Origin: CALESS01 sp041741455
GTDB taxonomy: Bacteria; Chloroflexota; Anaerolineae; Anaerolineales; Anaerolineaceae
Direction of reading: 5' to 3'
Assembly: GCA_041741455.1 (NCBI GenBank)
Contig: JBGSJZ010000044.1
Span: forward strand, 1 to 64,000
Length of the DNA: 64,000 nucleotides
Shown here in pieces: positions 50,401 through 59,030 of this stretch. Each line of letters starts with the position of its first letter. Positions within the stretch are counted from its first letter, which is position 1. The notes beneath the pieces are model-generated. The model did no database searches, was not told the origin of the DNA, and saw only the letters and a list, made by a program, of their open reading frames with translations. The position numbers were made by a program, and so were the translations under genes.

Positions 50401-51149
50401 ACTCGCAAATCAAGATCTGCGACGCCTCGCTGGTGTTTCACCTCTACTCTGACCCAACGCCCACCCTCAAGGAAACAGTTGTCAATCGTATCCTACGCCG
50501 GAAACAGTTAAATGAACGGCGTGAATTTTATGCCCTGAGGGATATCAACCTAAATTTTCTAGGCGGTGATCGGGTGGGGGTGATTGGCCTGAATGGAGCA
50601 GGAAAATCAACCCTGTTGAAGATGATCGTGGGCATCTATCCACCTCAAAGCGGCCGGGTGGAAGTCTTCGGCCGAGTGACCCCGATGATCGAGATCGGCA
50701 CGGGATTTGACGTGGAATTGAGCGGACTCGAAAATATCTATCTGAATGGAGCCATCCTGGGTTATTCTCCAAAGGAGATGCAGCAGCGCGAGCAGGATAT
50801 TATTGAGTTCTCCGAACTGGCCGATTTTATCAAAATGCCTGTCAAGTATTACTCCACCGGCATGTATGGTCGCCTGGCATTCTCAATTGCCACCATGACG
50901 GAGCCAGAAATCTTACTTGTGGATGAAATTTTTTCCGCCGGAGATGCCCATTTTATCAAAAAAGGCACCGAACGCATGTTGCACCTCTTCAAGAGCTCAC
51001 AGGTTGTGGTCTTCGTCTCACACAATCTGGATCAAATTCGTCAGTTATGCAACCGGGTGGTGGTGCTCCATCATGGTCAGGTGGTCAACCAGGGCGATCC
51101 AGATGAGATGTTGAAATTTTATGAAAGTGAGATCGTCAACACGATCTGA
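50397..51149 (+). CDS. wzt: ABC polysaccharide export ATPase (Wzt-like), short form
   Basis: A 250-residue ATPase partner of the permease: Walker A GLNGAGKSTLLKM, Q-loop and FGRVTPMIEIGTGFDVELSGLENIYLNG, typical of Wzt/TagH, with signature YSTGMYGRLAFS (not LSGGQ), Walker B ILLVDEIFSAGD and FVSHNLDQI. It lacks the C-terminal carbohydrate-binding domain that in some O-antigen Wzt proteins recognises the chain end, so export here is probably not cap-dependent. ATG 50397 is chosen over the longer frame inside the permease gene. Confidence 0.93.
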   Translation: MNSQIKICDASLVFHLYSDPTPTLKETVVNRILRRKQLNERREFYALRDINLNFLGGDRVGVIGLNGAGKSTLLKMIVGIYPPQSGRVEVFGRVTPMIEIGTGFDVELSGLENIYLNGAILGYSPKEMQQREQDIIEFSELADFIKMPVKYYSTGMYGRLAFSIATMTEPEILLVDEIFSAGDAHFIKKGTERMLHLFKSSQVVVFVSHNLDQIRQLCNRVVVLHHGQVVNQGDPDEMLKFYESEIVNTI

Positions 51150-51157
51150 GAGAGAAC

Positions 51158-52303
51158 ATGGATCCCATACAACTTTTTGTACCGACCTTTCGCATTGAAG
51201 AAACCCTGGAGCAAATCCGCGAGTGCCTGGAAAAAGGCTGGACCGGCCTGGGCTTCAAGACGGTGGAATTTGAAGAAGCCTGGAAGCAATATACCGGCCT
51301 GCCGCATGCCCACTACTTGAACTCTGCCACTGCCGGTCTGCATTTGGCTGTGCGTCTTCTGAAGGAGAAATTTACCTGGCAGGATGGTGATGAGATCATC
51401 ACCACTCCCTTGACCTTTGTCTCCACCAACCATGCCATTTTATACGAGCGCCTGACGCCCATTTTCGCGGATGTGGATGAAAGCCTGTGCCTGGATCCCG
51501 CCTCCATCTGCCAGCGCATCACTCCCCGCACCCGGGCAGTGATGTTTGTCGGCCTGGGCGGCAACACTGGCCGCCTGAGCGAAGTAGTCGACCTGTGCCA
51601 CGAGTACAATCTGCGGCTGATCCTGGATGCCTCGCATATGTCCGGTACCCGCTGGGCGGATGGTCGGCACGTGGGCAATGAAGCTGATATCTCGATCTTC
51701 AGCTTTCAAGCGGTCAAGAACCTGCCTACCGCCGATTCTGGCATGATCTGTTGCCAGGATGCTGAAATGGATGCGGATGCCCGTAAATGGGCCTGGCTGG
51801 GCATCAACAAGGATACCTATTCCCGTACCCTTTCGCAGGGCACCTACAAATGGATGTATGATGTTGAATTTGAAGGCTTCAAATATCACGGCAATTCGAT
51901 CATGGCAGCCATGGGACTGGTATCGTTGAAATACCTGGACCAGGATAACACCTATCGTCGGCAGTTGGCCGAATGGTATGATGAAGGCCTGGCCGAAGAA
52001 CCGCGCATCCTACGGGTACCCATGTCCCCGGATTGTGTGCCCTCCCGCCACCTGTACCAGGTTCGGGTGGCGCACCGGGATGAGGTTATGGTGGCCTTAA
52101 ACCAGGCCAATATCTTCCCGGGTATGCACTATCGCGACAACACCCTCTACCGGATGTACGAGAGCGGTCGGGATATCTGCCCGCGCGCCCATGCGGCCAG
52201 TGATCAGATCATCTCGCTCCCGATGCATATGCGCCTGACTGCTGAGCAGGTACACTATGTGGCTGCGCAACTCAAGCAAATTGTCAATCAATTGGGCAAG
52301 TGA
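51158..52303 (+). CDS. DegT/DnrJ/EryC1 family sugar aminotransferase
   Basis: A 381-residue PLP enzyme that transfers an amino group to a keto-sugar nucleotide. The PLP lysine lies in FSFQAVKNLPTADSGM (about residue 187), and LDASHMSG with the aspartate contacting the cofactor is seen before it. TTPLTFVSTNHAILYE and the SPDCVPSRHLYQVRV end are typical. It opens the second nucleotide-sugar set, immediately after the exporter and before a 4,6-dehydratase that could supply its 4-keto substrate. Confidence 0.93.
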   Translation: MDPIQLFVPTFRIEETLEQIRECLEKGWTGLGFKTVEFEEAWKQYTGLPHAHYLNSATAGLHLAVRLLKEKFTWQDGDEIITTPLTFVSTNHAILYERLTPIFADVDESLCLDPASICQRITPRTRAVMFVGLGGNTGRLSEVVDLCHEYNLRLILDASHMSGTRWADGRHVGNEADISIFSFQAVKNLPTADSGMICCQDAEMDADARKWAWLGINKDTYSRTLSQGTYKWMYDVEFEGFKYHGNSIMAAMGLVSLKYLDQDNTYRRQLAEWYDEGLAEEPRILRVPMSPDCVPSRHLYQVRVAHRDEVMVALNQANIFPGMHYRDNTLYRMYESGRDICPRAHAASDQIISLPMHMRLTAEQVHYVAAQLKQIVNQLGK

Positions 52304-52311
52304 GGGAAAGC

Positions 52312-53301
52312 ATGGACTGGCAATCAAAAAAAGTACTGGTAACCGGAGCTGGCGGTTTCATCGGCAGCCACTTGACCGAAGCGCTGCTGCAGACCGGGGC
52401 ACAGGTGACAGCCCTGGTGCATTACAATTCCCGCAATTCCTGGGGCAACCTGGAGTTGCTGCCGCCCGATTTGCTCAAAAAGCTGACGGTTGTATCTGGC
52501 AACATTGAAGATAGTGGCTTTGTCAACCGGGTAGTGCGCGGCCAGCAAATCGTGTTTCACCTGGCAGCCCTGATCGCCATCCCCTATTCCTACCATGCGC
52601 CGCTCAGCTATGTACGTACCAACATCGAAGGCACCTTGAATGTGCTGGAGGCCGCTCGTGAGTTTGAGATTGAGCGGGTTATCCACACCTCCACCTCGGA
52701 GACCTACGGCACTGCCATCTATGCCCCGATCGATGAGAAGCATCCCATGCAGGGGCAATCCCCGTATTCTGCTTCCAAAATTGGGGCGGATAAAATTGCC
52801 GAGAGCTTCTATCTTTCTTTCAACACACCGGTGGTCACCCTGCGACCATTCAACACCTTTGGTCCGCGCCAGAGCGCCCGGGCGGTTATCCCCACCATCA
52901 TCAGCCAGATGCTGACGCGGGATACAGTCAAATTGGGTTCACTGGACCCGGTGCGCGACCTGAACTATGTAGGCGACACCGTAGGCGGCTATTTGCTGGC
53001 TGCGGAAGATCCCCAGGCCCCCGGCGAAGTGATCAACATTGGCTCCGGGCGGGGCGTAACGATTGGTGAACTACTAGAAATCATCCAACAGGTTATGGGC
53101 GTACGCAAACCGATCGTTCTGGATGATCAACGCATCCGTCCCCCAAAGAGCGAGGTGTTCCGCCTGATCTGTGATGCCAGCAAGGCGCAGCAGATCCTGG
53201 GCTGGCAGCCTGCCTTCACGCTGGAAGAAGGCTTGCGCCATACCGTGGAATTTATTTCCACGCACCTGGATTTATATAAACCGGATTTATACAACCTGTA
53301 A
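52312..53301 (+). CDS. NAD-dependent NDP-sugar 4,6-dehydratase (LegB-like SDR)
   Basis: A 329-residue extended SDR: VLVTGAGGFIGSHLTEALL, then VHYNSRNSWGNLE, which is characteristic of LegB-like GDP/UDP-N-acetylhexosamine 4,6-dehydratases, HTSTSETYGTA (S/T-E active site) and SPYSASKIGADKI (Y-x3-K). It should remove water from an NDP-sugar to give a 4-keto-6-deoxy product, used by the aminotransferase upstream. ATG 52312 with GAGGGAAAGC before it is preferred to the start four codons earlier. Confidence 0.9.
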   Translation: MDWQSKKVLVTGAGGFIGSHLTEALLQTGAQVTALVHYNSRNSWGNLELLPPDLLKKLTVVSGNIEDSGFVNRVVRGQQIVFHLAALIAIPYSYHAPLSYVRTNIEGTLNVLEAAREFEIERVIHTSTSETYGTAIYAPIDEKHPMQGQSPYSASKIGADKIAESFYLSFNTPVVTLRPFNTFGPRQSARAVIPTIISQMLTRDTVKLGSLDPVRDLNYVGDTVGGYLLAAEDPQAPGEVINIGSGRGVTIGELLEIIQQVMGVRKPIVLDDQRIRPPKSEVFRLICDASKAQQILGWQPAFTLEEGLRHTVEFISTHLDLYKPDLYNL

Positions 53302-53310
53302 GGAAAAGCG

Positions 53311-54036
53311 ATGAAAGCTGTCATTCTGGCCGGTGGAAAAGGCGCCCGCCTGCGTCCGTACACAACCGTCATTCCCAAACCGCTGATGCCCGTGGGTGGA
53401 TACCCGATTCTGGAGATCATCCTGCGCCAGTTACATTTTTACGGAGTGGATGAGGTGATCCTGGCGGTTGGCTACATGTCTCAGCTCTTCCAGGCTTTCT
53501 TCCAGGATGGCGAACGCTACGGGATAAAAATTTCCTATTCCTTTGAAGAACAACCCCTGGGCACTGCCGGTCCAATCGGTTTGCTAATCGACCGATTGGA
53601 TGACGACTTTTTGATCTTGAATGGCGACTTGTTGACCACCATGAATTACCGCCACCTGTACGAATTCCATCGTCAGAAATCTGCCGCCGCCACCATTGGT
53701 CTGTACCATCGCGAAGTAAAAATTGATTTGGGCGTCATTGAACCGGATGTCGATGGACTCCTGCAAAATTATATTGAAAAGCCAACCTATAATTTTATGG
53801 TCAGCATGGGTGTGAATGTGCTCAACCCGCAAATGGTGCGGCCATTCATTACCCCAGGTAAATACCTGGATTTACCAGACTTGATGTTGAAAATGCGTTC
53901 AGCCGGTTTGTCGGTGTACACATTTTCTGATCCGTGCTACTGGCTGGATATTGGCCGGGTGGATGATTACCAGATGGCAAACGAGATTTTTGAAGAGCGC
54001 CGTTCCGAGTTTTTACCGGGAGAAGAAAAAGCGTGA
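53311..54036 (+). CDS. Nucleotidyltransferase (NDP-sugar pyrophosphorylase type)
   Basis: A 241-residue protein with AVILAGGKGARLRPYTTVIPKPLMPVGG, the nucleotide and sugar-phosphate binding start of the NTP_transferase family, then FLILNGDLLTT with the metal aspartate, and a final YWLDIGRVDDYQMA. No C-terminal hexapeptide domain is present. It activates a sugar-1-phosphate to an NDP-sugar, probably the donor entering the dehydratase step. It overlaps the next gene by four bases. Confidence 0.92.
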   Translation: MKAVILAGGKGARLRPYTTVIPKPLMPVGGYPILEIILRQLHFYGVDEVILAVGYMSQLFQAFFQDGERYGIKISYSFEEQPLGTAGPIGLLIDRLDDDFLILNGDLLTTMNYRHLYEFHRQKSAAATIGLYHREVKIDLGVIEPDVDGLLQNYIEKPTYNFMVSMGVNVLNPQMVRPFITPGKYLDLPDLMLKMRSAGLSVYTFSDPCYWLDIGRVDDYQMANEIFEERRSEFLPGEEKA

Positions 54037-54950
54037 AGTCGATGGTTACAGGGGCGAGCGGTTTTGTCGGCACCCATCTGTTGCGTTTTCTGCAAGCAGA
54101 GGGTGTGGAAATTGCCACCCATGGCCCGGCGCAGGGAATTATTGGTGACCATTACGATACCCCAATAGAAGATATCGCCAGCCTGGTTGATATTGTTACT
54201 CGCGTCCAGCCAGATTTCATCTTTCACCTGGCTGGAGTAACCATTGCAGATGACTATTCACAATTTTATCGGGTCAATGTTCAATATGCCGCGAATTTAC
54301 TGCGCGCACTGGAACTGGCTGGCCTCTCCAACCGCCCGGTGTTATTGTGCGGAACAGCAGCTGAGTATGGCTTGGTCCGCCCTGAAGAGATGCCCATCAC
54401 AGAAAAAACACCTGCGTTGCCATATAACCATTACAGTGCGTCGAAATTGGCTCAGACGCATTTGGGGCTGGTTTTATCGAATTCCGGCCGGCACATCGTG
54501 GTGGTTCGGCCATTCAACATTATTGGACCAGGCATGGGAGCGCACCTATCGGTGCAAGCCTTTGCCATGCAAATTTCAGAAATTGCCCGGGGTGTCCGAC
54601 CTCCTGTTATCGAGGTTGGTAACCTTTCCAGCTCTCGTGATTTTGTGGATGTGGGTCAAATCGTCAGAATCTACTGGAGATTATTGTCCACCCCGGCAGC
54701 TTTTGGCCGGGTGGTGAATATTTGCTCGGGGCAGCCGGTCAAGATTAGCGAAGTTCTCAACCGCCTGATCCGGATATCAGGATTACAGATCCAAGAGCGG
54801 GTGGATGCCAGCCGTTTTAAATCCATAGATGTTCCCTTAAGTTATGGTGATCCAAGCCTGCTGAAGACTTTAATCGGCACTTATCCGCAACGTCAGTTGG
54901 ATGATACATTGCGGGATATTCTGGCAGCCCTGATGCCGCTGTCAGCCTGA
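54033..54950 (+). CDS. NAD-dependent epimerase/reductase (GDP-4-keto-6-deoxymannose reductase-like)
   Basis: A 305-residue extended SDR with MVTGASGFVGTHLLRFL, the active site S/T and Y-x3-K in HYSASKLAQTHL, and RPFNIIGPGMG, which is like the Rmd group of sugar reductases. It probably reduces or epimerises the 4-keto sugar made in this set. The start is GTG at 54033, overlapping the preceding stop (GTGA). An ATG at 54042 is possible. Confidence 0.87.
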   Translation: MKSMVTGASGFVGTHLLRFLQAEGVEIATHGPAQGIIGDHYDTPIEDIASLVDIVTRVQPDFIFHLAGVTIADDYSQFYRVNVQYAANLLRALELAGLSNRPVLLCGTAAEYGLVRPEEMPITEKTPALPYNHYSASKLAQTHLGLVLSNSGRHIVVVRPFNIIGPGMGAHLSVQAFAMQISEIARGVRPPVIEVGNLSSSRDFVDVGQIVRIYWRLLSTPAAFGRVVNICSGQPVKISEVLNRLIRISGLQIQERVDASRFKSIDVPLSYGDPSLLKTLIGTYPQRQLDDTLRDILAALMPLSA

Positions 54951-54957
54951 GAAAGCC

Positions 54958-55479
54958 ATGGAAACGAAGCGTTCACTGCCTCCCATCCAGAATGAAGCGG
55001 TTTGCCTGCGCCTGTTGACAGAAGATGATCTACCGATAACTTTGGCCTGGCGCAACCAACCGGAAATCCGGCGCTGGTTTTTCTACTCGGAGGAACTGAC
55101 CTGGGAGCAGCATCGGGGTTGGTTTGAGAAATACGTAGTCCGGGATGATGATTTCGTCTTTATCATAGAAGATGTCCAAACCGGCCGATCGGTCGGTCAG
55201 GTAGCGCTGTATCATATCGATTGGAAAGCCCGGCGCTGTGAATACGGCCGCCTGATGGTGGGGGAAGGCGCTGCCCGCGGTAAAGGCTACGCCAAAACCG
55301 CCACCCGACTGGTCTGCCAGTTGGGTTTTGAGACCCTGGGATTAGTTGAAATCTATTTGGAAGTGTACGAGCATAACGCCGTGGCAAGAGCAGTGTATGC
55401 AGCCTGCGGCTTTCAACTGGAACGCCTGCAGGATGGGATCGCGTATATGAAAATTCAGCAAGGGGGTCTGGACGCGTGA
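54958..55479 (+). CDS. GNAT N-acetyltransferase, probable amino-sugar N-acetyltransferase
   Basis: A 173-residue GNAT of the RimJ/PseH type: CLRLLTEDDLPITLAWRN start, LMVGEGAARGKGYAKTATRL with the acetyl-CoA loop (about residues 98-117), and VYEHNAVARAVYAACGF. In this operon the natural acceptor is the amino sugar formed by the DegT-type enzyme. PseH-like enzymes acetylate UDP- or CMP-precursor sugars. It overlaps the next gene by four bases. Confidence 0.85.
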   Translation: METKRSLPPIQNEAVCLRLLTEDDLPITLAWRNQPEIRRWFFYSEELTWEQHRGWFEKYVVRDDDFVFIIEDVQTGRSVGQVALYHIDWKARRCEYGRLMVGEGAARGKGYAKTATRLVCQLGFETLGLVEIYLEVYEHNAVARAVYAACGFQLERLQDGIAYMKIQQGGLDA

Positions 55480-58400
55480 AATTTTCGGAGGTGATCCACG
55501 GGGCAACCCCAATGGAGAACGGCTGGCAGTCTCTTCAGCCGCGCATCAGTGTGATCCTGCCGACCTACAACCGCCATGCGGAAGGCCGGCTGCTGCCCTG
55601 CATCCAATCCGTTCTGGCGCAAAGTTTCACAGATTTTGAATTGATCATTTACGATGATGGTTCCGCGGACGGTTCGGGCGAGGTAATCCGTACACTGGCG
55701 GAAAAAGACCCGCGCATCGTCTTCATCCCCATCCCTCACAACACCGGTCTGCCAGCGGTCTGGATGAATGCCGGGATCTTACGCGGCCGCGGTGAGTACA
55801 CCGCTTTCACCTTTGATGACAACACCCTGGATCCGCGCGCCCTGGAACAATTGCTGGCCGCAGCACAAACCAGTCAGGCGGATGTGGTACATGCCGGGAT
55901 GACCTTGCGCCAGGCAGATAGGCGCAGTCGATCCCTCGGGATAGCGCCTGCCAACTTGTCCACCCTGGAGTTGAACAATACCATCCCTAATGGGGCGGTG
56001 CTGGTGCGCCGCTCCTTCTGGGAACGCTACGGTTTATATGATCCGCAGCTTTTACTGCGCCGGGTTTGTGATTGGGATCTCTGGCTGCGGGCACTCAAAC
56101 AAGGGGCATACTTCTACCATTTGCCGGTCGAAATCGGTGTGGAATTTGGCCTGACGCTTAAAACCTCGCTGGGCAACTCAATTGGCTGGGATTACAAGAT
56201 TGTTTCGGCTTACCTGCAGGATGATGCTGCCCTGCCAACTCGAACTGCTGCCTTATTGCCGGAAAATATCCCGAATTACGAGGTACTGGACACGGAGCGG
56301 GTGTTGCCCTATGTGCGCAATTGGGCGGAATGGGACGCATACGAAACTGAGATGGTCCGCCCTTTTTTGGATCGCCACCCGGAAGCAAACTATGCTCCCG
56401 CTATCCGACATAACCGGCGCTACGATACACACTTTCAACCCTTCAAACTGAATGTCAGCCGGCCCATCTTCCACCCGCGCAAGCGGATTTTGCTAGTATG
56501 TGAGCAGTACACCCGGCTGGCCGCGGAATGGGTAGCAGCCCTGAGAGAAAACCCGAATCATATTCTCACCGTGTCCAATCCGGGCAGCGCCATCCTGTTT
56601 GACCCGGTCAATTTGGATCAGGTGATCGTCTACGAGACAGCCGCCGCGACCCTTCTGCCGTTCCTGGAACAATGCCGCCAGTCCGGGGTATCCCTGTTGT
56701 TTGTGACCGGTCATCAACCTTTGCCGGCTGAATTTGAACCGCTGGTCGCCATGTGTGATGATGCATTCAGCCTGCATACCGGGACAACGACACACTCATC
56801 CCTGCAACCGGTGGAGTTCATACCCTGCCCGTTGGATGGAAAAACTGAAGAAAATGCATTGAGTATTGCCGTTTTTGCCGCCCGCCTGCCGGAGATCAGC
56901 TTGCTGGAATCCATGGCCGGGCAGGTTGGTGAAAATCACTTGCAGGTGTTTTGCCCACCTTGTGAGTTGCCTGCTCTCGAAAAGAAATTGGCGGAAAAAA
57001 TCCACTTTATCCAGACAGCAGAGCCGATTAATCAGTGGGTCCGTCGACTGCAGGGTATGGCTTGGTTAATACTGCCGGGTGTGCTGCAGGATCTGACCTC
57101 CTATGAGCGTTCCCTGTCAGATGAAGATGTGCTGCGCAACCTGAGCATCCTGGTGGAGTTGGAAAAAGCTGCCAGTTTGCCAACCCAGGCAGAACTATCA
57201 GAACAATCCCGACAGGCTCGAACCAATTGGGAACGGGACACTGCTGGCCACCACCCACATGGCCGGAAACTGCAATTTCAGAACCTGGCTGCTGGCGTTG
57301 CCTTGCGCACCCGCCTGGCTCGCCATCACGGAAAACCGCATGGTCGGGATGTGCACAGCCTGGTGTTTGTCAACAGTCGGCTGTTTGGCGGTTCGGAAGT
57401 CTATGGCTTTCTAACCGCCTGGACATTGCGCCGGATTGGCTTTGATGTTCAAACCTGTGTGCCGGATTTTGACCATTACCGGGCGGGTGGGGCAAAGATG
57501 GCGGAGTGGTTGGCGGAACATAATATGCCCACCCCAACTAATGCTCGTTACGGTGAGGCTGGCCGGGTATTCTTTGACCCTGAATTTGTTCCGGATGGGG
57601 TTATTCAACAGAGTCAACCCCTGGCCGATTGGATCCTTCAGCAGAACGCTGACCTGGTTTTTTGCTCCGGTTTCATCCCGGAACCCATCCTGGCTGCCGG
57701 GAAGCACCTGCCGGTTTTCGCGGCCTTCTTTCCACCCTGGGGATACGCCCTCAACCGCATGACCTTTTTGCGCCGTTACCTGGATGGCCTGGCTTCCGAT
57801 GCGGACTGGGCGTTGCAGATCTGGGGACGCTGGCTGCCGGCCCCGCGGATGTGGATCCCGTCTTTGATTGAAAGCAACCGATTCCAGGTTCTCAATGAAG
57901 ACCTGCCTGCCAAACCGATCCAGATCGCCCTGGTTGGGACGATGGTAAATATGAAGGGGCATCGCCAGGCTTTGCTGGCGGTGGAGCAGTTGATTTCCGA
58001 AGGTTTTGACATTCACCTGAATGTCTACGGTTTTGAACTCGAAATTTACGCGGATTTCATCCGGCAAATCAAACAGATGGCTGAACGTCCGTTGCTTAGA
58101 GATCGGGTGACCTTCCACGGTTTTGTGGATAATGCAATGGAGATCAACTCTGATAATCACATCATTTTCAGCGCCTCCCTGGCAGAGGGTTTACCCCAGG
58201 CGCTGGCATTTCACCAGGCAGCCGGGTTATTGCCGGTCGCCTCACCCGCCGGCGGGATTCCCGAAATTGTCATCGATGGCCAGACCGGGTTCCTGGCCAA
58301 CGGATTTGAAGTGGAAGACCTGGCCCAGGCACTACGCCGGGCTTTGCAGAATCAATCGGATTGGCCGCGGCTCATTGCCAACGGCCGCCGCTTGCTGGTG

Positions 58401-59030
58401 GATGTTGCATCCGAGCAGGTGTTTGTCTCCCGGATGCTGGCATGGATGGAACGCGGGCTGGACATCCGTTTATCGGAAGGACGGGATTATTTCAGCACAT
58501 GCCAGCCGGGGCTTGCAGTCAAACCGCAGGTCAAAGTTACTGCACCGGTTTCCCAGCAGAATTTTAAAACTCCGGTTCCAGGCGCAATCGTCGATGAAAG
58601 CCGCATGGTCTGCAGTCCGGCATTGAGCAGTGCGCCGTTGATTTATACGTTTCGAAGTTCACAGGATCAACTCAATCATCTGCGCTTACGCCTGGCTACT
58701 TTCCTGACCCGTCCACAGGGTGAGCTATGGGTGGAATTATATCCATTGAATGGAAACCATTTGCTGCGCCGGGTGGTGGTTCCGGCCGCAGTCGCCCTGG
58801 ATAATGCCTGGATCGAAATATCTTTTGAACCTTTGCACAACCTTCTCGGCCAAACCTTGGATGTTCGTATCAGCGCTCGCTTGAAGGAAGGCCAACTGGC
58901 AGTGTATGAATTTCCAGGCACACTGGCTGAACGCGGTCTGCAGGAGAATGCATTGCGACTCGGCCGCCGGTTCCTACCGATTCCGGGGCATCGCGTTGGG
59001 GAGGCCGTCTTCGGCGGGGAGTGCATATGA
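55476..59030 (+). CDS. Giant bifunctional GT2-GT4 glycosyltransferase, copy 1
   Basis: The 1184-residue protein has an N-terminal GT2 domain (ISVILPTYNRHAEG, LIIYDDGSADGS, AFTFDDNTLDPR with D-D, about residues 25-260) and a middle region of about 350 residues with no clear family. A GT4 GT-B pair follows (VFVNSRLFGGSEVYGF near 627; IQIALVGTMVNMKG near 815; SASLAEGLPQALAFHQA near 898). The last part is a beta-rich C-terminal module of about 110 residues (SAPLIYTF near 1050). It could add two sugars in series. Its paralogue follows directly and the start overlaps the GNAT stop. Confidence 0.87.
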   Translation: MKFSEVIHGATPMENGWQSLQPRISVILPTYNRHAEGRLLPCIQSVLAQSFTDFELIIYDDGSADGSGEVIRTLAEKDPRIVFIPIPHNTGLPAVWMNAGILRGRGEYTAFTFDDNTLDPRALEQLLAAAQTSQADVVHAGMTLRQADRRSRSLGIAPANLSTLELNNTIPNGAVLVRRSFWERYGLYDPQLLLRRVCDWDLWLRALKQGAYFYHLPVEIGVEFGLTLKTSLGNSIGWDYKIVSAYLQDDAALPTRTAALLPENIPNYEVLDTERVLPYVRNWAEWDAYETEMVRPFLDRHPEANYAPAIRHNRRYDTHFQPFKLNVSRPIFHPRKRILLVCEQYTRLAAEWVAALRENPNHILTVSNPGSAILFDPVNLDQVIVYETAAATLLPFLEQCRQSGVSLLFVTGHQPLPAEFEPLVAMCDDAFSLHTGTTTHSSLQPVEFIPCPLDGKTEENALSIAVFAARLPEISLLESMAGQVGENHLQVFCPPCELPALEKKLAEKIHFIQTAEPINQWVRRLQGMAWLILPGVLQDLTSYERSLSDEDVLRNLSILVELEKAASLPTQAELSEQSRQARTNWERDTAGHHPHGRKLQFQNLAAGVALRTRLARHHGKPHGRDVHSLVFVNSRLFGGSEVYGFLTAWTLRRIGFDVQTCVPDFDHYRAGGAKMAEWLAEHNMPTPTNARYGEAGRVFFDPEFVPDGVIQQSQPLADWILQQNADLVFCSGFIPEPILAAGKHLPVFAAFFPPWGYALNRMTFLRRYLDGLASDADWALQIWGRWLPAPRMWIPSLIESNRFQVLNEDLPAKPIQIALVGTMVNMKGHRQALLAVEQLISEGFDIHLNVYGFELEIYADFIRQIKQMAERPLLRDRVTFHGFVDNAMEINSDNHIIFSASLAEGLPQALAFHQAAGLLPVASPAGGIPEIVIDGQTGFLANGFEVEDLAQALRRALQNQSDWPRLIANGRRLLVDVASEQVFVSRMLAWMERGLDIRLSEGRDYFSTCQPGLAVKPQVKVTAPVSQQNFKTPVPGAIVDESRMVCSPALSSAPLIYTFRSSQDQLNHLRLRLATFLTRPQGELWVELYPLNGNHLLRRVVVPAAVALDNAWIEISFEPLHNLLGQTLDVRISARLKEGQLAVYEFPGTLAERGLQENALRLGRRFLPIPGHRVGEAVFGGECI

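Noticed and set aside
57411..58160. Minus-strand frame of 249 residues within the first giant glycosyltransferase gene
   Set aside because: Shadow frame; the plus-strand GT4 motifs in the same stretch are unambiguous.
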